Source: Phalacrocorax aristotelis (Eukaryota; Chordata; Aves; Suliformes; Phalacrocoracidae). Taken from it: 64,000 nucleotides of DNA. Shown one piece after another: positions 1 to 15,280 of the stretch. Position 1 is the first letter of the stretch, and every line of letters starts with the position of its first letter. The notes under the pieces are model-generated. The model was not told where the DNA came from and did no database searches. It worked only from the letters and a program-made list of their open reading frames with translations. Position numbers and translations under genes: made by a program. The DNA is taken from positions 6,550,982 to 6,614,981 of the forward strand of contig NC_134288.1 of the NCBI RefSeq assembly GCF_949628215.1. The letters run 5' to 3'.

Positions 1-1917
1 TTTGGCCTCTGCCTGCAGAGCTGAGCTTTTCCATCTTAAATGAAAAGTCAACAGCCAGCAAATTACCAAGGGCTACCAATGTAAATGCAATGACAGCTCC
101 AGGCTGAAGAACAAAGGACAGGAAAATGAAAGGCAGAGCTGATGAGCCATCCTCAGTATTAGCCCTTGTCGTTCACTTTCCCCTCCCAAGGAGATTTAAG
201 GCCTTAGCGACAGCTGTCAGTCTCACCTCCCCTGCAAGAGGGCCTTGCTTTAAGTCAGCTTTTGAGTGGTATATCAAGGGAGGATGGCAAGAGGGATTTT
301 CTTTGGGTTTTTTTTTTAAGTAATAAAAGAAGATCCTGTGTCTTTAACCTTCAGGATAACCTTGTTTCAGTCTGGTTCTCATTGCTGGACTGCTCCTTGA
401 TGAGCTTTTTATGCCTGATTAATTAGTACACTGAAGGGGAGGGGGAACTGCTCTGTTTAGCAGCTTGTGCCTCTTTCTGACTAATCCACTACCCAACCTT
501 ACAGCTCCATAGGGTCTGCTGTTGCCTCTCTCATGCCTCTGTTGTGGGGTACCATTATTTCTTTCTACTTTTTGATTTATTGTTTCCTATTGATTTAACC
601 ACATTTACTGAGGACTAGCTGGAGACTAGATTAATTCGAGTTTGTAGGCTTTATGTTTCCACTAACACAAAACTTTTCAAAGAAAAAGAAAATGTAGATG
701 CAGGAGTGAATGGTTCAGATTTATGGAGCATTGTCTTCCAAAGAGCCACTTTTACAGTGTTATCGATGATGAGAAATTATATTTTTTTAGGAAGATAACT
801 CTGCATATGCCAGTATTGCCAGTGTGTGTGCAACCAAGAGAACAGGAAAAGCACTTTTTGTGGTCCTTTATTTTTTAGAATTATGAACCCATAATAATAC
901 AACTTACGCTAAATTATTTTGTGTCCCAGTTTTCCCAGGGATGCAGGGAGGAAATACTGACCCTTTTGGTAGATCGTGTTCGGCTCTGCCAGTAAAGAGT
1001 ACTGGATAACAGCTAAGCAGTATTACTGAGGATAAAAATAAAGGCAGCTTTTTGCTCAAAGAGCTTTTTGGCTAAAGTGGAAAAAGGTGGAAAAAGACAA
1101 ACTACAAATCAGATGCAGGTGTACAAAAGCAGTCTTTGGTTATTAGGGCCAGGAGAAATGGTGGCTTCTTTGTCACTTCATCACTCCCTAGAAGTTACGG
1201 GACAGTCAGGTGCAGATTCACTGGAGAAGTAATGGTATATGAGTCCCCTTGAGACAGTCCCTATGCGCTATGCACACCCCTGGTCATACAACACAGGACC
1301 AGCCATGTGGCTGCATTGCCCTCTTGCCTCCCCAGGTCAGGTGAGGGCTTTGCACTCGATTCAACAGGAGTTAATGACTTTATGTAGACATACCTGGGTG
1401 AGGTTCTCAAGCCTCTGCAAGGGGGCAGACAAGGTGAACATAATAGTCCCTCCTGATTTGAAAAGCCTATGAGTCAATGAGCTTAATGTTAGCCTGAGGG
1501 TTAACACTGATATATATGTTTTAGTTGCTAACAGGAGGGGAACAAACCTTAGTCTCTTCATAGAAACAAAAAAAAATTAAATAAAAGCTTCTTTCTGTGT
1601 CGAGTCCCAGGCTGTAACCATGCACTTACAGCAGGGTCCCCTTCAGCCTGTTACCAGCAGGCATGGGTATTGTCCACCCTCTTTCATGATTGCTTCTGAG
1701 CTTTGGTGATGCTGTGTCCTCAGCTGGACACCTTTGCTGGAGCTGCAAGCCAGCACATCTGTATTCCAGAGAACAGCCTTCTTCATGGCACCATCCTTGG
1801 AGCTCATGTGCTTCGCTGAGTACGCAATGGCATGCAGAACTCACATAGTAACTAAATGCTCAAAGAGCCAAATTTCATTTCCTGTGGTAACTCCAGTCTT
1901 GGAGCTGTGGAAAGTAG
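1..1917. other. Intergenic, nothing recognised
   Basis: AT-rich single-copy-looking DNA. Open frames are short (under 80 codons) and have no recognisable protein. Confidence 0.6.
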
Positions 1918-2093
1918 TCTGGAAGGGACCTGGAGAGGTCATGTAGTTGACTTCAGCTCCCTAAGGCAGGATCAGATCTACTTGCGGTGCTCCTTGTTTG
2001 TCTAACCTGTTCTCAAAAGCAGCTGGGGATACAAATCCACACCCTCTCTGGGTGATCTCTTCTGGTGCTCGCCTGAGCTTTGACTCACAGCAT
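1918..2093 (-). mobile_element. CR1 LINE 3'-end fragment
   Basis: Read on the plus strand, the order of phrases is GGAAGGGACCTGGAGAGGTC, then GGCAGGATCAG, then TTTGTCTAACCTGTTCT and CCTCTCTGGGTGATCT. That is the reverse complement of the CR1 3' region. It is diverged and truncated, lacks the open reading frames, and has no preserved 3' octamer tail. Confidence 0.85.
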
Positions 2094-5000
2094 GGCGAAT
2101 TCCCCCAACCTGATGCATAGAGACTTTAAGTTTTGAAGTGAAAATATACCTTATATGGAAGGCATGGTAAAAAAAAAATTGAGATAATACATGTGTATCT
2201 CACCTGTCTGATATTCAGACACTCAGTGACCCTGCATAACCTAGACAAGGCAGCTTAGCTGTAAATAGCTTTACACAGTAATAAGAAATCAGCCCCTCTG
2301 TTTTGAAAACACCATATTATTCCTTAGTAAGCCTGCTTTGGAAGGTTGCATTTCAAAATAATTTCCTACTCATTTAGTGACACGTGTAGCCCTATTTCAC
2401 CAGAGAGAAGTTCAATGCTCAGCTAACCCTAGCTGGGGAAGCTTTAACTTTGTTTTCTAGTCCAGTGCCTGAAACAGAAGAGGCTGGATTGAAAGTGTTT
2501 TTGAATGAAAATTTACTAGAAGGGGAAAACTGAAAACCGCATTCTAGGTATCTTCTACCTCCAAAGTACATGACTAAAGTTGCATTTTTCCCCTGGCAAA
2601 ATCCCATTGTCTTCCGAAGAGGCTGAACTGGGCAGACTCCTGGAAACTTTGTGCTGCCCTGGAGGACAGGAGGGTTTAATGGTGCTGAACTTCCACAGGC
2701 ACTGCTGACATTTGTGGCACAGTTGTGGAAGCAGAGGACCACCATGAAGTGAGATGCGTGTGATTTTCCACCCTCTTACCTTGGGTTACTCTGAGATGTG
2801 GCCCAATTAAGAGCGAAAGGAACTGGGGTGCAAGAGGCACTTCCTCTTTCTGGAATTATTCTTCAGCAAATAATAATTATCCTTTCAAAAGATCAGTCCT
2901 GAACCATACTGCCTGTCGCTCAGGAAGGATAAATGCTATTGCACAGAGCATGGGTGAGACCTGTGCAACACTGCCTGCATTTTTGCTGTGAGGAGTGGCA
3001 CAGCATGGAGCCTGGGAAGACCTGGGAACGTCCTGCCTAGCCCAGCAAAACATGGGCTGCAAGGAGGCACAAGAATTTGCCTTTAAGGGGAGAGGGTAGC
3101 ACGTGTAAGCTGAAAAATAACTACTACACAACACTGAAAAGGAATAAACTGGTCACAAAGGATGTTAGGCTAAAAATTTCAGCAGCAGCAGCAAGTTGGT
3201 GCCCATGGAGAGCTCCGGGAACATTGTCAGCCAACATTAGTGATGGCAGCAAAGTTCCTTCTGTAATATATTTACTTGTTGAACACTAGAGCTCTAGCAC
3301 TAAGCAGAACAATATGTACAATGTTAGACAGATCCTTCCTCACCTTTCAAAATGAGGTCAAATACCAAGTTCAGTTCATGATGATAAAACAGGTTACTGC
3401 CAGTAATTGCTTCACAGTTTCCATCTTCAGAGGAAGTGAAACGCTTTGGTGGTCTCTGAGACTCCAGATTCCTCTTTGCACAGAACTCGAAGAACTTTCC
3501 TCTCCCCTCCATGTGGGAGCTTCCCTCTGCCACGCAGGGACCGCCCTCCTCCCGGCACCTGCCCCTGGCCACCGACCGCGTCCTCGGGTCTGGCCATGCC
3601 CTGCTGCAGCAGCAATGGGTGAGGGAACGGCGATCAAAGGAACTTTATTGTCCCCATGATCTTACACTTGTTTGGCATCTTGGCAGGATGCAGAGAGCAT
3701 TTTTTCCTCATTTGTGGCCCCTGCACTCTATATGAGTAGCTGATGTCTTCAAGCTCAGCACCTAGTACAGAAATATAAAAACGTACAAGCAAAAATGCAT
3801 GTATATGGCTTACAGCAGCAAAACTACCCATTGTGCAGCCTGGTTAAGTGCAACAAAGAGATATACATGTGTGCAGGGAAGGAGGGAGATTTAGTTTGCA
3901 TTAAACTGAATTTCTCCTTGACTCCTAGCAGCCAAACTGAAAAATAAATTATTCACCGAGGCTTATTCCCAAAGACAGCCATGTAGGACTGCAGGCCCAA
4001 GCCACTGCCCAGGGTGAATACCATCCAGAGCTCAACGCGATGGCAAAAGCAAACACTTTGCTATCAAGAGGAAACAAATTAATTTTCCTCCTCTGAAATT
4101 GGAAGATGCTTGCATTAGGCCATGCATAAAATAAAAATAAGGGGATCCCAAAAGAAATTACAGAGAGCAATAAATATCCCAAGCCATTGCCTGCTGAGAG
4201 CTGAAGGAAACAGAGGCTGAGATGAGAAAAAAATATGGGTTTATTCCCCCTTGAAACAGAAACTCTTATTAAAGCCATCCCTTTGAGGCTGAACATGGCT
4301 GTCTGTGAGTCAGGGCTGGGTGTCGAGGGGAGACTCCAGCAAACACAGTGGCTGCCCTCCCAAGGAGCCAGCATCACCTCGGAAATGCGCTGGAGGAACA
4401 GACCAAAAAGATTACCTGGACCCAAACAGGGCAAAAGGGGCTCACGGGAGCTGCCGTGGGCAGTTCTCCCACGGTCAAAGCTGCGGTGCTATTTGGATGT
4501 GCGTGAGAAGCCTCCTGCTGCGGGTTGGAACATCCAGCACTGTATTTACTATAGAGCTGGTTAAAATATTCAGTTTGAAAGTTTGGGGATTGAATTAGTG
4601 AACTTCAGTGAAAAGTATGTAGATTTTTGTAAAGAAAGTGTTGCTGTTCTAAATTAAAAAAAAAATACATTTGCAGCAAGGGAGGCAGGAGCAACTCCGC
4701 TCCCGCTTTGTAGCAAAACACAGCGCAATGTTTTGTTTCTGACTAAAGCAAAATCATTACAGGAAAAATGTCGCTTATCAGGAAGTTTGCTGCAGGTTTT
4801 TGACTGTCCAGAAGTGATTTCTCCAGGGACAATCTGCTCCGTCATCCTTTGCTGGTGGCATTGGCAGATGTAGGCAGCCGCCCTGCCCTCGCTCCTGCCC
4901 GCTCTGCTGCCTGCCTTGCAGCTTGGTTTAGAGTCATAAAGGGTAAAAAAAAAAGCGTAAGAAATGCCTGCAGGTCTCATCCTGCCTCTTCTGTTCCCTG

Positions 5001-8000
5001 CCAGAGCTACCAGACCCACTTTTTTGTCATCACCAGTAAAAAGGACCAGCCTCTGAGCCCATCAAAGCCCCAGTGCCAGTGCCAAGGCAGCTTTCACCAG
5101 TCAGATGTGGGGAGCCACATGTCACACCAGTGTCACACTCCTGCGGGGACAAAAGAGATAACCAGGGTTCAGCAGGAAATGTTTGCTTGGGGAGCAGTCC
5201 TGCCGTACCTTAGTAGACAGACATATTTGGTGACAGTTTTAATTTGGGAAGTTGTCTGCAAAAATGGGAAAGGAATAAGGGAGGCTGGTTCCATTTTACT
5301 ACGTCTCTTTCCAAGAGGACATTTTTTATCAACTTTCCAATGTTAATGCCTTATTAATGGTGAGGCAAGTTCTGAAAAATAATAAAAATTATTTCTTTTC
5401 CCATTTGCACTCTTAAAACAAATAATTTCTAGGATAAGTTGATGAAATTAAATTAAATGAACAGGAAAAGTAAGGGCCAAATTTTTTTGAGTTTGGATAA
5501 TTGCTAACAAAATAACCAGAGAAAAAAAGCAAAATGGTCAGGAAAAGTGAAAGGACAGGCAGAGCCTTTCAAGAGTTAGGAAACTACTGAATGCCAAAGG
5601 AAAGGAACAAAGGGAAAACCAGACAGTGAATCATCATCACCAGTGTGTGCAAAACCCGACTGGGAATTCAGGCAGGCCCTCTTGTTTTGCTTCACCCATC
5701 CCTTCTATTCTTTTTGCAAGTTATTAACGCTTTTGCTCAGCAGCGGTTTAGATGCCCCAGAAGTGAGCTTCCTTTCCCTCAAGCTTACCTACAGCCATTT
5801 TTTCTCTCCCTGTAACCTTCCCCAATCTCCCTTCCACCCAAACCACTTCTTGCTCTGCAAGGCAAGGAGGTGTTCTGGCTGACCAGGGCTCACAGAAACC
5901 AGCGGGAGTTTTTACCAACCTGACTGGCTCTGATTGACATTCTTACTGTAGCTTGAATTAGGACAAAGTTTTAAAGATGGAATTCAATATTTAAGAGTAC
6001 ATTAAAAAAAAAAAAAAAGTAGGAGGGAAGAAAATGGGGAGGAGGAGTAAAACAGATAAGGTCTCTCCTAACAGATGTATTGTGCCTCTAGATCTTTTAA
6101 AAGGGAGGGAGAGAGCTGGCAAAAGACATTGGCTGGCTGGCAGGCAGAAAGGAGAGTAGAAGAGAAAAATCCTTGGGGGTAACCTGTCTAAGAAGACAGG
6201 CACAATCTTTTCACCCCTTTTTATTTTGGCAGGCTAGGATACAAATTGCAAGAAGCATTTCTGTTCTATTGATTGCATTTGCAGTGGGCTTGCCCAGCAA
6301 TAGCAGACTAGCTGGGAGTTTAAGCGTAGTAAATCAGAAGCCACCAAGGCAAGAGAGATAAGAACCCAACACACTTCAGGACAGGTCAGAACTGGGTTTG
6401 TGGTGATGGCAAGTAAGTGCAAGTAAAGGATCAGCGCAGCACTGCAGCTGCACAATCAGCCCCAGCAAACCATCCAGGCACATAATCACCAGCCTCTGCT
6501 CAGCGACAGAACCTGCCCAACAGGCTCGGGGTGACCCAGTCCTGCAAAGCTGAGCATCTGCCATCAGACCCCACCGATGAGGTAAGGAGGAATCACAGCA
6601 GCAGCAGAAGAACCTGGAGGGGTAGAAAACACCAATTATCTCGCAGTCTGCCTTTCAGCAGAGCCCGTTTAAACACCTGTAATTTTCTGAAGACGCAGAC
6701 AGGTTACTGGACTCTTCAAAGGTACTGCTTCTGGCAAAAATGAACACCCCCCCAAAAAAAAAAACAAGCCCAATTTTACTTTAAATTTAACCCTCTCTGG
6801 CAGGCATAGTATTTTTAGAAGCACTTAGTCCTACATTAATACTTCCTAGATGTGCTCAAACACCTCTGTTTTTGTATTGAGGCAAATTAGTGAAGACAGA
6901 GGCTCATAAATCCTCGCGAATTAGAGAACTAACTAAATGCCTGTGCGATGTATTTGGGCACAGAGCAATGGTGTGCAGGCCTGTGTTTTCCAGACACCCC
7001 AGCTGAGCTGTGCTTGCTGCAGGGGGCCAAGGAATGGCTCTCACTTGCCCAGGCCCCATGCTGAGTCGGGCTCTGGGGAGCCCATGGCACAGACAGCCTC
7101 AGGTAGCACCAGGGCACAGTCCCATCGCCTTGCTTCCAACAACGCAGCTGTCTTTGCTGGGACCAGCGTGCCAGGGCCCCGTCACAGCCCATCCTCCTTG
7201 CTGGTCCCTGCTTGCCCACAAGCGCTCCTGGGATGCAGATGGCCCAGAGTTCCTGTGCTCTTCCTGGTGGCAGAAATGGCACCACAACGAGGGATGTGTC
7301 CCCACGTGGTGGATGTGGGGGGAAGCTGCCTTTTTCTTTCATTGACTTTTGCTTCAGTCACAGAAGACTAGGATCTCGCACTCCCAGCACTTCGTTCATA
7401 AACAGGCTTTAAGTCCTGGGCACGTTGTGACCCCAGGCTGCTTGGAAGAAGAAGGAAATAACAGAAGAAAGGCTGCTCTTGACTCTTCACATACTGACTG
7501 GCACCAAGTATCAGCATTGATCAGCAAGGAGTCCTGCTTCCATGAGCTATTCAATCACATTTTCAGAGTATTCAAAAGTGCTTAACAGGCACACCCAATC
7601 TCACAGGTATTTGTTTCATGGCTCCTGATTCTTTACATCATTGCGTCATTACTATAGTAAATAAAATAGTATGAGTAACTCTGCGGGTGAGCTTCTCCAC
7701 ATCAGCCAGCTCGCTGAGGTCAGTGGAAGCTCTTGCAGGTGGAGTCAGCCAGGGGTGGCTTTGCTGGATACACTGGGCTCTAACAAGCCTGTTAAGAATT
7801 CAGATTATTCTAAGTAGTTTGCACAGCTATACTCAGGAATGAGTCAAACAATTAAAGTACAAACCCTGAACTATTTTTTTCCTAATGAAGAACTTACTGT
7901 TTTAGGTTTTTAAGCCCCTGGCTAGGAACCTTCCTTATTCCTCTTCAGGGCTGGGTACAGCAGAGCCTCCGCTGACCGCACTGGCAGGTGTCTGCACATA

Positions 8001-11000
8001 AACTTCCATTTAGGCTCCAGTTTTTTACAGTCATAGGCTTAATCTCAGTTTCTCCCTGTAAAAACAACTTTTCTTTCTCTGAGAGAACACAATGAGGATA
8101 AAAAAAATACCCAGAAAAAGAAATTTACTTTTTCCCTTACAACTTCAGTTTGAAATACTGTTTTGGAGTGGAGAAGTCGCTGGAAAGGAAGTCCCACACT
8201 GAAACCACTGAAGTCCTGTAGGATTTGAGGGAGTGGGATTATCTGAGTAGTTTCTGTGGGTGTATGTTTTCCCTGTGCTCCCCTAAGAGCTGACTGACTC
8301 CCAGCATGTGCTGGCTCTGGGTGAGGAACGCAAGGGGAGGTTTGACTGACTGCTCCTCCACAATGCGCCTCTTTGTCTTTTCTTCTCTTACAGCTGTTTT
8401 TGTGAGTGTGGGTTTTGAGGGACTGTGTGTGTGGCTTTTGTGTGCAAGGAGATCGCAAAAAAAAAAAGATTTAAAGGCCTGTGTTTGGGGGAAATCTAAA
8501 CTCGGCCTCCACGTTTGCATGCTTTGAATTACACACCTAGATGCTTGCCCACTCACTTTGTGTTGGCTACAGTTTTGCTCAGGCAAAACCTCACATGGGA
8601 GTACTCAGACTGTCTGCATGTGCAAACTGGCGGATTAGCTACCTAACAATTGGTCCAAAAACATAGAATTGGCGATTTACAGGCTCAGCCAAAATAACAG
8701 GTCATATTCTCTGGTGGAGGAACTTGGCATTGCATTACTGAAGTCAGAGGAGCTTTGCAGATTTACACCAGCTAAGGATTTGGGCATAGGTGTTTCCTGA
8801 GTGAGAAAAATCCAAAGGGAAAGAACTACTCCATTCAGTTTATTTTTACAGAGCAGAGTCTACAGAAATTGGTCACTTTGCCAGAGAAGCAGGAATCACC
8901 TCACGGGTGTTTGTGCATGAGCAATAACATCTTAAGGGAATTCACAAATTTGTCCTGTGACAAAATTCTACCATTCCTGCCAAGAAACAGGAACCACTGC
9001 AGTTTAATGTCCTTTTTCTTTTCCTAAACAGTGGTATAAATGGCATTTTTGTACTTGGAAACTTCAGGCCCATACTTTCACTGTACTAATTACAACTGCA
9101 TTCACAGTTGCGGTAAATGGCCACGTCCCTCGTAATTGCACATGAAGCTACATGTAGCCTGCATGCGCTTTTCCGAACACTGTGGTGTCACTTGACTACC
9201 ACAAGAAATGTGCTTCCTACGCACTTTGCTTGCTTGATTTTCTTTCTTAACTCATCGCACAATGTTGCAACTGTAGAGCAGCCTCTGGGCCTGCCTCATT
9301 TATTCAGGTCTACCGCCGTGGTGTCTCCCCTTCCCTCACGCTTCCCACCTTGCTTGGATAACTTGTAGGTGCAGCATGGGCTGCTGGGATGGAAATGCTT
9401 TAGCAGGACCCATGATCACTGGAATCTGAGACCTATATTTTCAATGTGTCTATAATGTTACTGTTACTCATTGCTTTGTTTCATTGGGTGTGTCGTATGC
9501 CATTTTCCCTTAATGAGGAGCTGTTACAAGGCAAGTTTATTCACCCTTGCTGGGTGTTGGAAGATCAAACCACATGGGGTGACAAGATTACAAACACTTT
9601 GCTGGAGGGCTGAAAATACTCTGGAATGAGATGAGAGATTTAACATGTTCGCAGAGCCGCAACTTGCCAGCGAGTGGAAGGTGGTATCGTTCCAGAGAGC
9701 ATAGGAAACAATAACTGGGCAATGATGAGACGTGTAAGTTACAGGAAATATTAAAATTCAACAAAATCTCCTGTGACACCCAAGCCTCAAATAACGCTTC
9801 TAGGGATGGATTAATTATTCAGGCAGAAATCCGCACCCACCCAAGCTTGCTACCTGTGAGTCTGCCAAACCCAACCCAGCATTGCACCTTCAGATTCACA
9901 GCCACCCTTAAAACATTTGTATTATAACAGCACGGCTCTTTGGAGACACTACTACGAGGGATTGCAATGTGATGTTGCAATGGGAACACCACTGCAAGTA
10001 AATCACTAGTTTGGCAGAAGATAATGAGGAGCTGTGTGCTACGAGCTCCTGAGAACATGGAGAGAAGAACCGGCTGCATAGGAGGATGAGTAGCCCTGAA
10101 GATGCCAGAGCAGAGGAAGCAGAAAACGAGTCAGCTTCATGAAAAAGCCAACAGGCTGTCCTTGGAGAAAGGCTACGAGGAGAAATGGGTCTTTGCAGAA
10201 GGTGCTCAGGACGTTACAACCCCAGCTTCTCTTAAGATTACATTTCTGCAAATCCAAGAGAGGACTTCCTATCCAATAAAGAATATTAAAAAATAAAAAT
10301 CCCTAATTTCTCTCTATTTCTGTGTCTTGCTTCAGGCACACAAACTTTTTACGTACAGTTAAACTGCTTCCTTTTTTTGGAGTTGAGACAAGATTTTCTC
10401 CAAGGTCAGAGGAGAAGGTACTCTATGCAGTTCTTTGCCTTCTTCTGCAGCATGGGCAGCTGTCAGCTTCTAAGGACTGCCTGTTTTGGTCATTTAACCT
10501 AAAAATTGATAGCTATTCAAGAGCCCCAGAGCATCAGTGAGAGCTCTCACTGTCTCCTGCTGATCTATTACTGGCTTTTACTGAGTATCTTGTTACAGGT
10601 TGTTGAGAAGTTCTTGAGTATGACTAAGACTGTGTGCACCAGAGACAGAAGTGGTGGAATAAAAATGCGCATCTGCCTGATGCTTCCTCATCTTGCCATA
10701 ACATCCAGGCTCCCCAGAGTTTGTGGCACAGGTTTTTTAGTTTCAGCCCTGATCTGATCTCAGATAAGGAGGCTGAGTTGCCCTAAATGGTCTTACAGTG
10801 ATTTGTGGTAGGAACACAATCAGTTGTTTTCTTACAACAACACAAGAACCATGACAACCTGGAAAGGGGAACTCGCATCGTCTGCACACAGAGGAGATTT
10901 CAACATCAGACATAACCAAACTCTGGTGAGGAATGAAAGCCAGGGGGGCTGAAGGTCACAGACTTGTACAAAGAGGTAAGAGAGAGACTAGAGAAGGTGG

Positions 11001-14000
11001 AAGTGGGTTTCTGAGTAATGAAAGTTTTAAACAAGCTGAGATGTCAGGGAGCAAAGATTACAAGGCGGGCGTGGGAGACTTCAGGATGATTTTACCTCAA
11101 ACTGCAGGATAAAAACATGAGAGGGAACAAAATAAGAGGAAACGTTACCCAAGCTCTAGGGAAAAATAAACCCGAGATCCCTATAGCAGGTTTAACCCCT
11201 GTGTCTCTAACAAACTTAGCCACACCTCTGCACTTTGGGGATGTTCAGCCATGAACCAGATTGCAGCTTTGCCCTCTGGTTTTTTTCTTCTGGGGAAAAA
11301 AAGTGTGGAAAAGAATGAACTGGTAGGAGGAAAGTACTGTAAATCACCCCAGCAGAAGCAGAGGGTTGACATAATTTTCCACTTGTATCTTGTTGTTGAT
11401 AAGAAGGTGATTTGCAAATCAAAAGACCCTAACCAGAGATACTCCAAAGGCCTTCAGAAAAAAATTCCATGTACAGAGGCAAAGTTGTGGAACTGGGCCC
11501 TAAGTGAAATTAAAAATAGATCAAGTAATAGCATATAAGGGTGAGAAACCATTTAAGCAGCAGTGACAGTATTTTAGGGACATTTGTTGGCAAAACTAAA
11601 TAGGACCACAAAAAAAGGAAACGCATGCACAGTCAATCACCTTAGAGCAATTATTTAATGAAGGGGACTGGATATTAGGAAGCACTGGATGGGATAAAAT
11701 CAGAGCAGGGGAGAATGGAGTGAAGAGGTGATGCCTGTTACCCAGAGATAAACAGAACACCGAAAAGAAGAGATCATGAGGGTATCTTCGCAGCTGCAGA
11801 AAATCATCCTGCCAAGCAGTGTTTGTGGTGAGAGCAGGGAAAGTGTGTGTGTAGGAGTGCATGAGTGCGATGAATCATTTTCAGAAATCGTCAGAGTCCC
11901 GTGAGCAGCAGAACCAACGTAGACTTTGGACATATAGCTCAAGACTGACTTGATTTTCTGATGTCTCAGGGGATGAGGTCATAGAGCAGGTTTAGTGGAA
12001 GCACTGACAAAATAATTTTCCTGAACCCAGACACCGATTTTCCTAAGACTTAACATCTTTGCATACACTGACACATGGGTTGAAACTGGGTAGGAGGTCC
12101 AAAACCTACCAGGGAGAAACTGATAGCCATGCAATGACGGCCACAGGCAGCCATGCACACAGTGTTAACGCTGTGAAACCAGGCTAGGAAAGAGTACTTG
12201 GGAGTCAGTTGCCTCCTGTGTGTTGCAATGGGATATTTTCATTCAATTATTAACAATCTGGTTAACAAAGGCACATGAAAATGTTGGCAAACTGTAACCC
12301 AGGCTAACATTCTATTATAATTTTTTTCAACTGCATTTATCTAGTAAGCTACTATGAGCAAGCTGAAGGTGATGGGGCTCGCTCCCAGTTCCACCGCCCA
12401 GTGCCTTGTGGTCTTAGAGAGCTGCGTTATCCTTTAACCACGTTCGTTTGCCATGTGAAGTTTCAGCCTGCTGTAACTGGTGGTGGTACAATCAGCTCCA
12501 TCTGTAATAAAATGGCAATTAAATGACTCTGGGAGGTTTTATTACCTGGTATATTTGAAACACTCGCAGATGTGTTAATGAAAGTACTGATCAAAGTTTT
12601 ACTAGTGTTAATTATGTTTTCAGGCACTTCACTACTTCCTACTTTTCAGCAAGGGCCAGAAGGGGAGGCATCAAAGAGCTGCCACAATGGAGATTGTCCC
12701 CGTAACATCACCACCAGCAGCAGTCAGGAAGTCCTGCTAAAAACTCCATTTGCCTTTGGGAGAAAAACTTGTATTTCTAGGCTTGAACACTCTGAGTCAA
12801 GTCTGGATGTCTAAATGGAACTGCTGAATATTTTAAGACAAGTCCAATGGTCCAAGTTTTTCTAAAGGCTTTTACATTCAGCTTCCATAAGCCAAAGAAT
12901 CAAGGCCAATGCATTCTTATGTCCTGAGGAATGACCAAGAAAAATGTTTCTAGAAACTTCTAGAAAAAACACTTAGCACTGTGACTGAGCTCTGATGAAA
13001 TTAATCTCAGAAAAGACTGAAAATGAGAGCTCTGTGTAGATTTGCCTGCTAATTATTCTATGAAATTGAATGGGGAATCTTAAATAAGCTCTAGACTTAA
13101 ATATACATTTTCAAATCCATTATCATTACTTCTCATCTGCAAGAAAGTAATACCCTAAATATAGAGTGTGCCAAACAATCGTAAAGGAAGGTAAAGTCAT
13201 TGCCCAGGGAAATTCAGAATCAGGCAAATATAAGGGGGAGGACAGGGGTAAAATAAGCAAGGAAATGAGCATTACCATAGCAGGCAGATGGCTGAGCTGG
13301 GTAGAAAGGGATTTCTCTTCCTGCAGAATATTTGAGAATTTTAAAATGTTCCCAAACCACATTCATATGAAGCCAAATATTTTCAATGTGTTTTGCTGAA
13401 ACTATTTTAAAAAGCAAATATCTAAACAGTTTGGTTTTCAGCAACATCAAAAATAATCCCCAAACTGGAAGAATAATTTGAAAACACTGGAAATAGCCAG
13501 AAGCTGGATTTCTCCTTTGTTTGTTTTTAAGTAAGTAGCTGGAAAGTTTCTCCAAAAGAATGGAAAAAGTGAAAATTTTTTTTTTTTTCTTTCCAAAATA
13601 TTTTGTGGGGAAATACTTGTGATTTTCTGCTCACCATACTTGAGAATCAAATTGTCAGAGCAGTAACCCTAGAGCCTGGGAGCTCCAAGCTGCAAGAGTG
13701 CATGATTCAGGAGATGTCACAGTTCATCATTTTGCAGAGGGGTAGTGAGACGTGACATTTGAGACTTGGGGATATGAACTACTGTTGACTCATATGTCCT
13801 GGAGGAGGAAAGGTGGGTCCCTCGCAGTGCTCCCACTTGCCCATGGGAGTGATCCCTGCAAGATGTCCTCAGCGGTTGCTAACACAGCCCACGAAGGAAG
13901 GCAGTTTGCTTAGCTGGTGCTTAATGCTTCTCTGGAGAGTATCAGGACACAGTTTTAAATCCTGTGTTCATCAACACAGGATTCAGCAGTTGTTCTGCAC

Positions 14001-15280
14001 TTATGGAGACCCATCCTCTGGAGGATCGCTGCAAAGAAACCTTTCAATAGAAGGAAATTACCAAAAGAGCTCCTGGGAGCAGTGTGTGGGCGCTGCTGAT
14101 GGTGCATACCTTCTCCCAGAAAATAATTTTCAGCTTTCTATTGCCTTGGCAGATCTTTTCTGGCTGTATCCAGGCCTCCACTGTCCATTAGCAACTTTGG
14201 CAACTCCAGGCTAGCGCAGTGCAATGTCCTGTACTTAAAACTAACTTTGAAGCTCTGTGCCAGGTTTCAAGCAAAGCAGTAGAATATATTTTTTTTTCAT
14301 CTAAGTGTGGTCAGCCACGTGCCTTGCCTAGATCAAGAAAAGCCTCTCTTTTTTCCTGCAGGTGCACTGGGGAAAGGCTATGTGCCTTTTCACGCTTGCA
14401 TGTATGGAAGGGCTGGCCCTATGCCTCTGCTGAGTGCCGTGTCTTTTCAACAGACACGAGGGCAAGCAAGGACAGGCACATAACAAGCAGGGGCACAGAC
14501 AAGTAGACACCCAAAGAAGCAGAGCTGATGCATTTATCATTAGCTTGGGGTTAGTAACTGAGCACAAAATCTGAAGAACCACCCAGCTGTCAGACAATTG
14601 CTGTTTTTTTTTTATCTTGTCAGACGCCGGGAAAGTATTCCTCTTCAGTAATAAATTAAAACTGCCGAAGAACCACTGGTCCCTGTAGTCTTACCTTTCC
14701 AAGTCACCCTTTTTAACTGGTCTATTTGGTGTGTCATTTGCGGAAAGAGTCAGGGCTTGGTCTTTAGAGAACTGAAGGAGTGAGATCACGGAGTTTCAGG
14801 AGAGGGCCTTTATGAACACAGGAGCATGACACTACCCTTCGGTTTCAGGCAATGTGGTTCCAGGGCTTAGCTCCAGGAAAGCCCAGGCTGTCTCAGCATC
14901 TTCTGCTAAGCTGGTCAGATACTCAGCATCTTACCTCAAGACCAGAGCAGTCCTACCTCATCCTGGCAAGGCATTGCAGGCTGATGACATGACTAATGCC
15001 TGTCAACTTTGACAACAGCACTTTGGTTTTAATTATTTTTTAGGATACCTCCCAGCACAATGGCACGTATTTATAGGCATCGCTGCCTTTTATTAAGGTA
15101 ACCAAATGCCTTTTTGTGTTAAGACCCCATCTGCAGTAAATTACAACTTCACCAAACCTAGAATATTCAGCCTGAATTTTTTCCATACCGGTCAACTGCC
15201 AGCATAGAAAATTCGATTAATTAGCTGTTTCTCTGAGTATCTGAGCAAAGAATCTTATATACTTTGGTGATGAGCATAGG
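2094..15280. other. Intergenic, no gene recognised
   Basis: Only short chance frames, the longest about 165 codons at 4849-5346, with no family resemblance. It contains the possible old repeat near 8733 and a PBX/PREP-type decamer core, TGATTGACA, at 5931-5939. Some stretches may be conserved regulatory DNA of MAFB, which cannot be judged from one sequence. Confidence 0.55.
8733..8790 (+). repeat. Possible old amniote dispersed repeat fragment
   Basis: TTACTGAAGTCAGAGGAGC followed by ATTTACACCAGCTAAGGATT resembles a phrase (ACTGAAGTCAATGGAGTTAC...ACCAGCTGAGGATCTGG) that I recall as recurring in reptile and bird dispersed repeats. I cannot name the family with certainty. A weaker similar phrase lies at about 7711-7745. 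Confidence 0.4.
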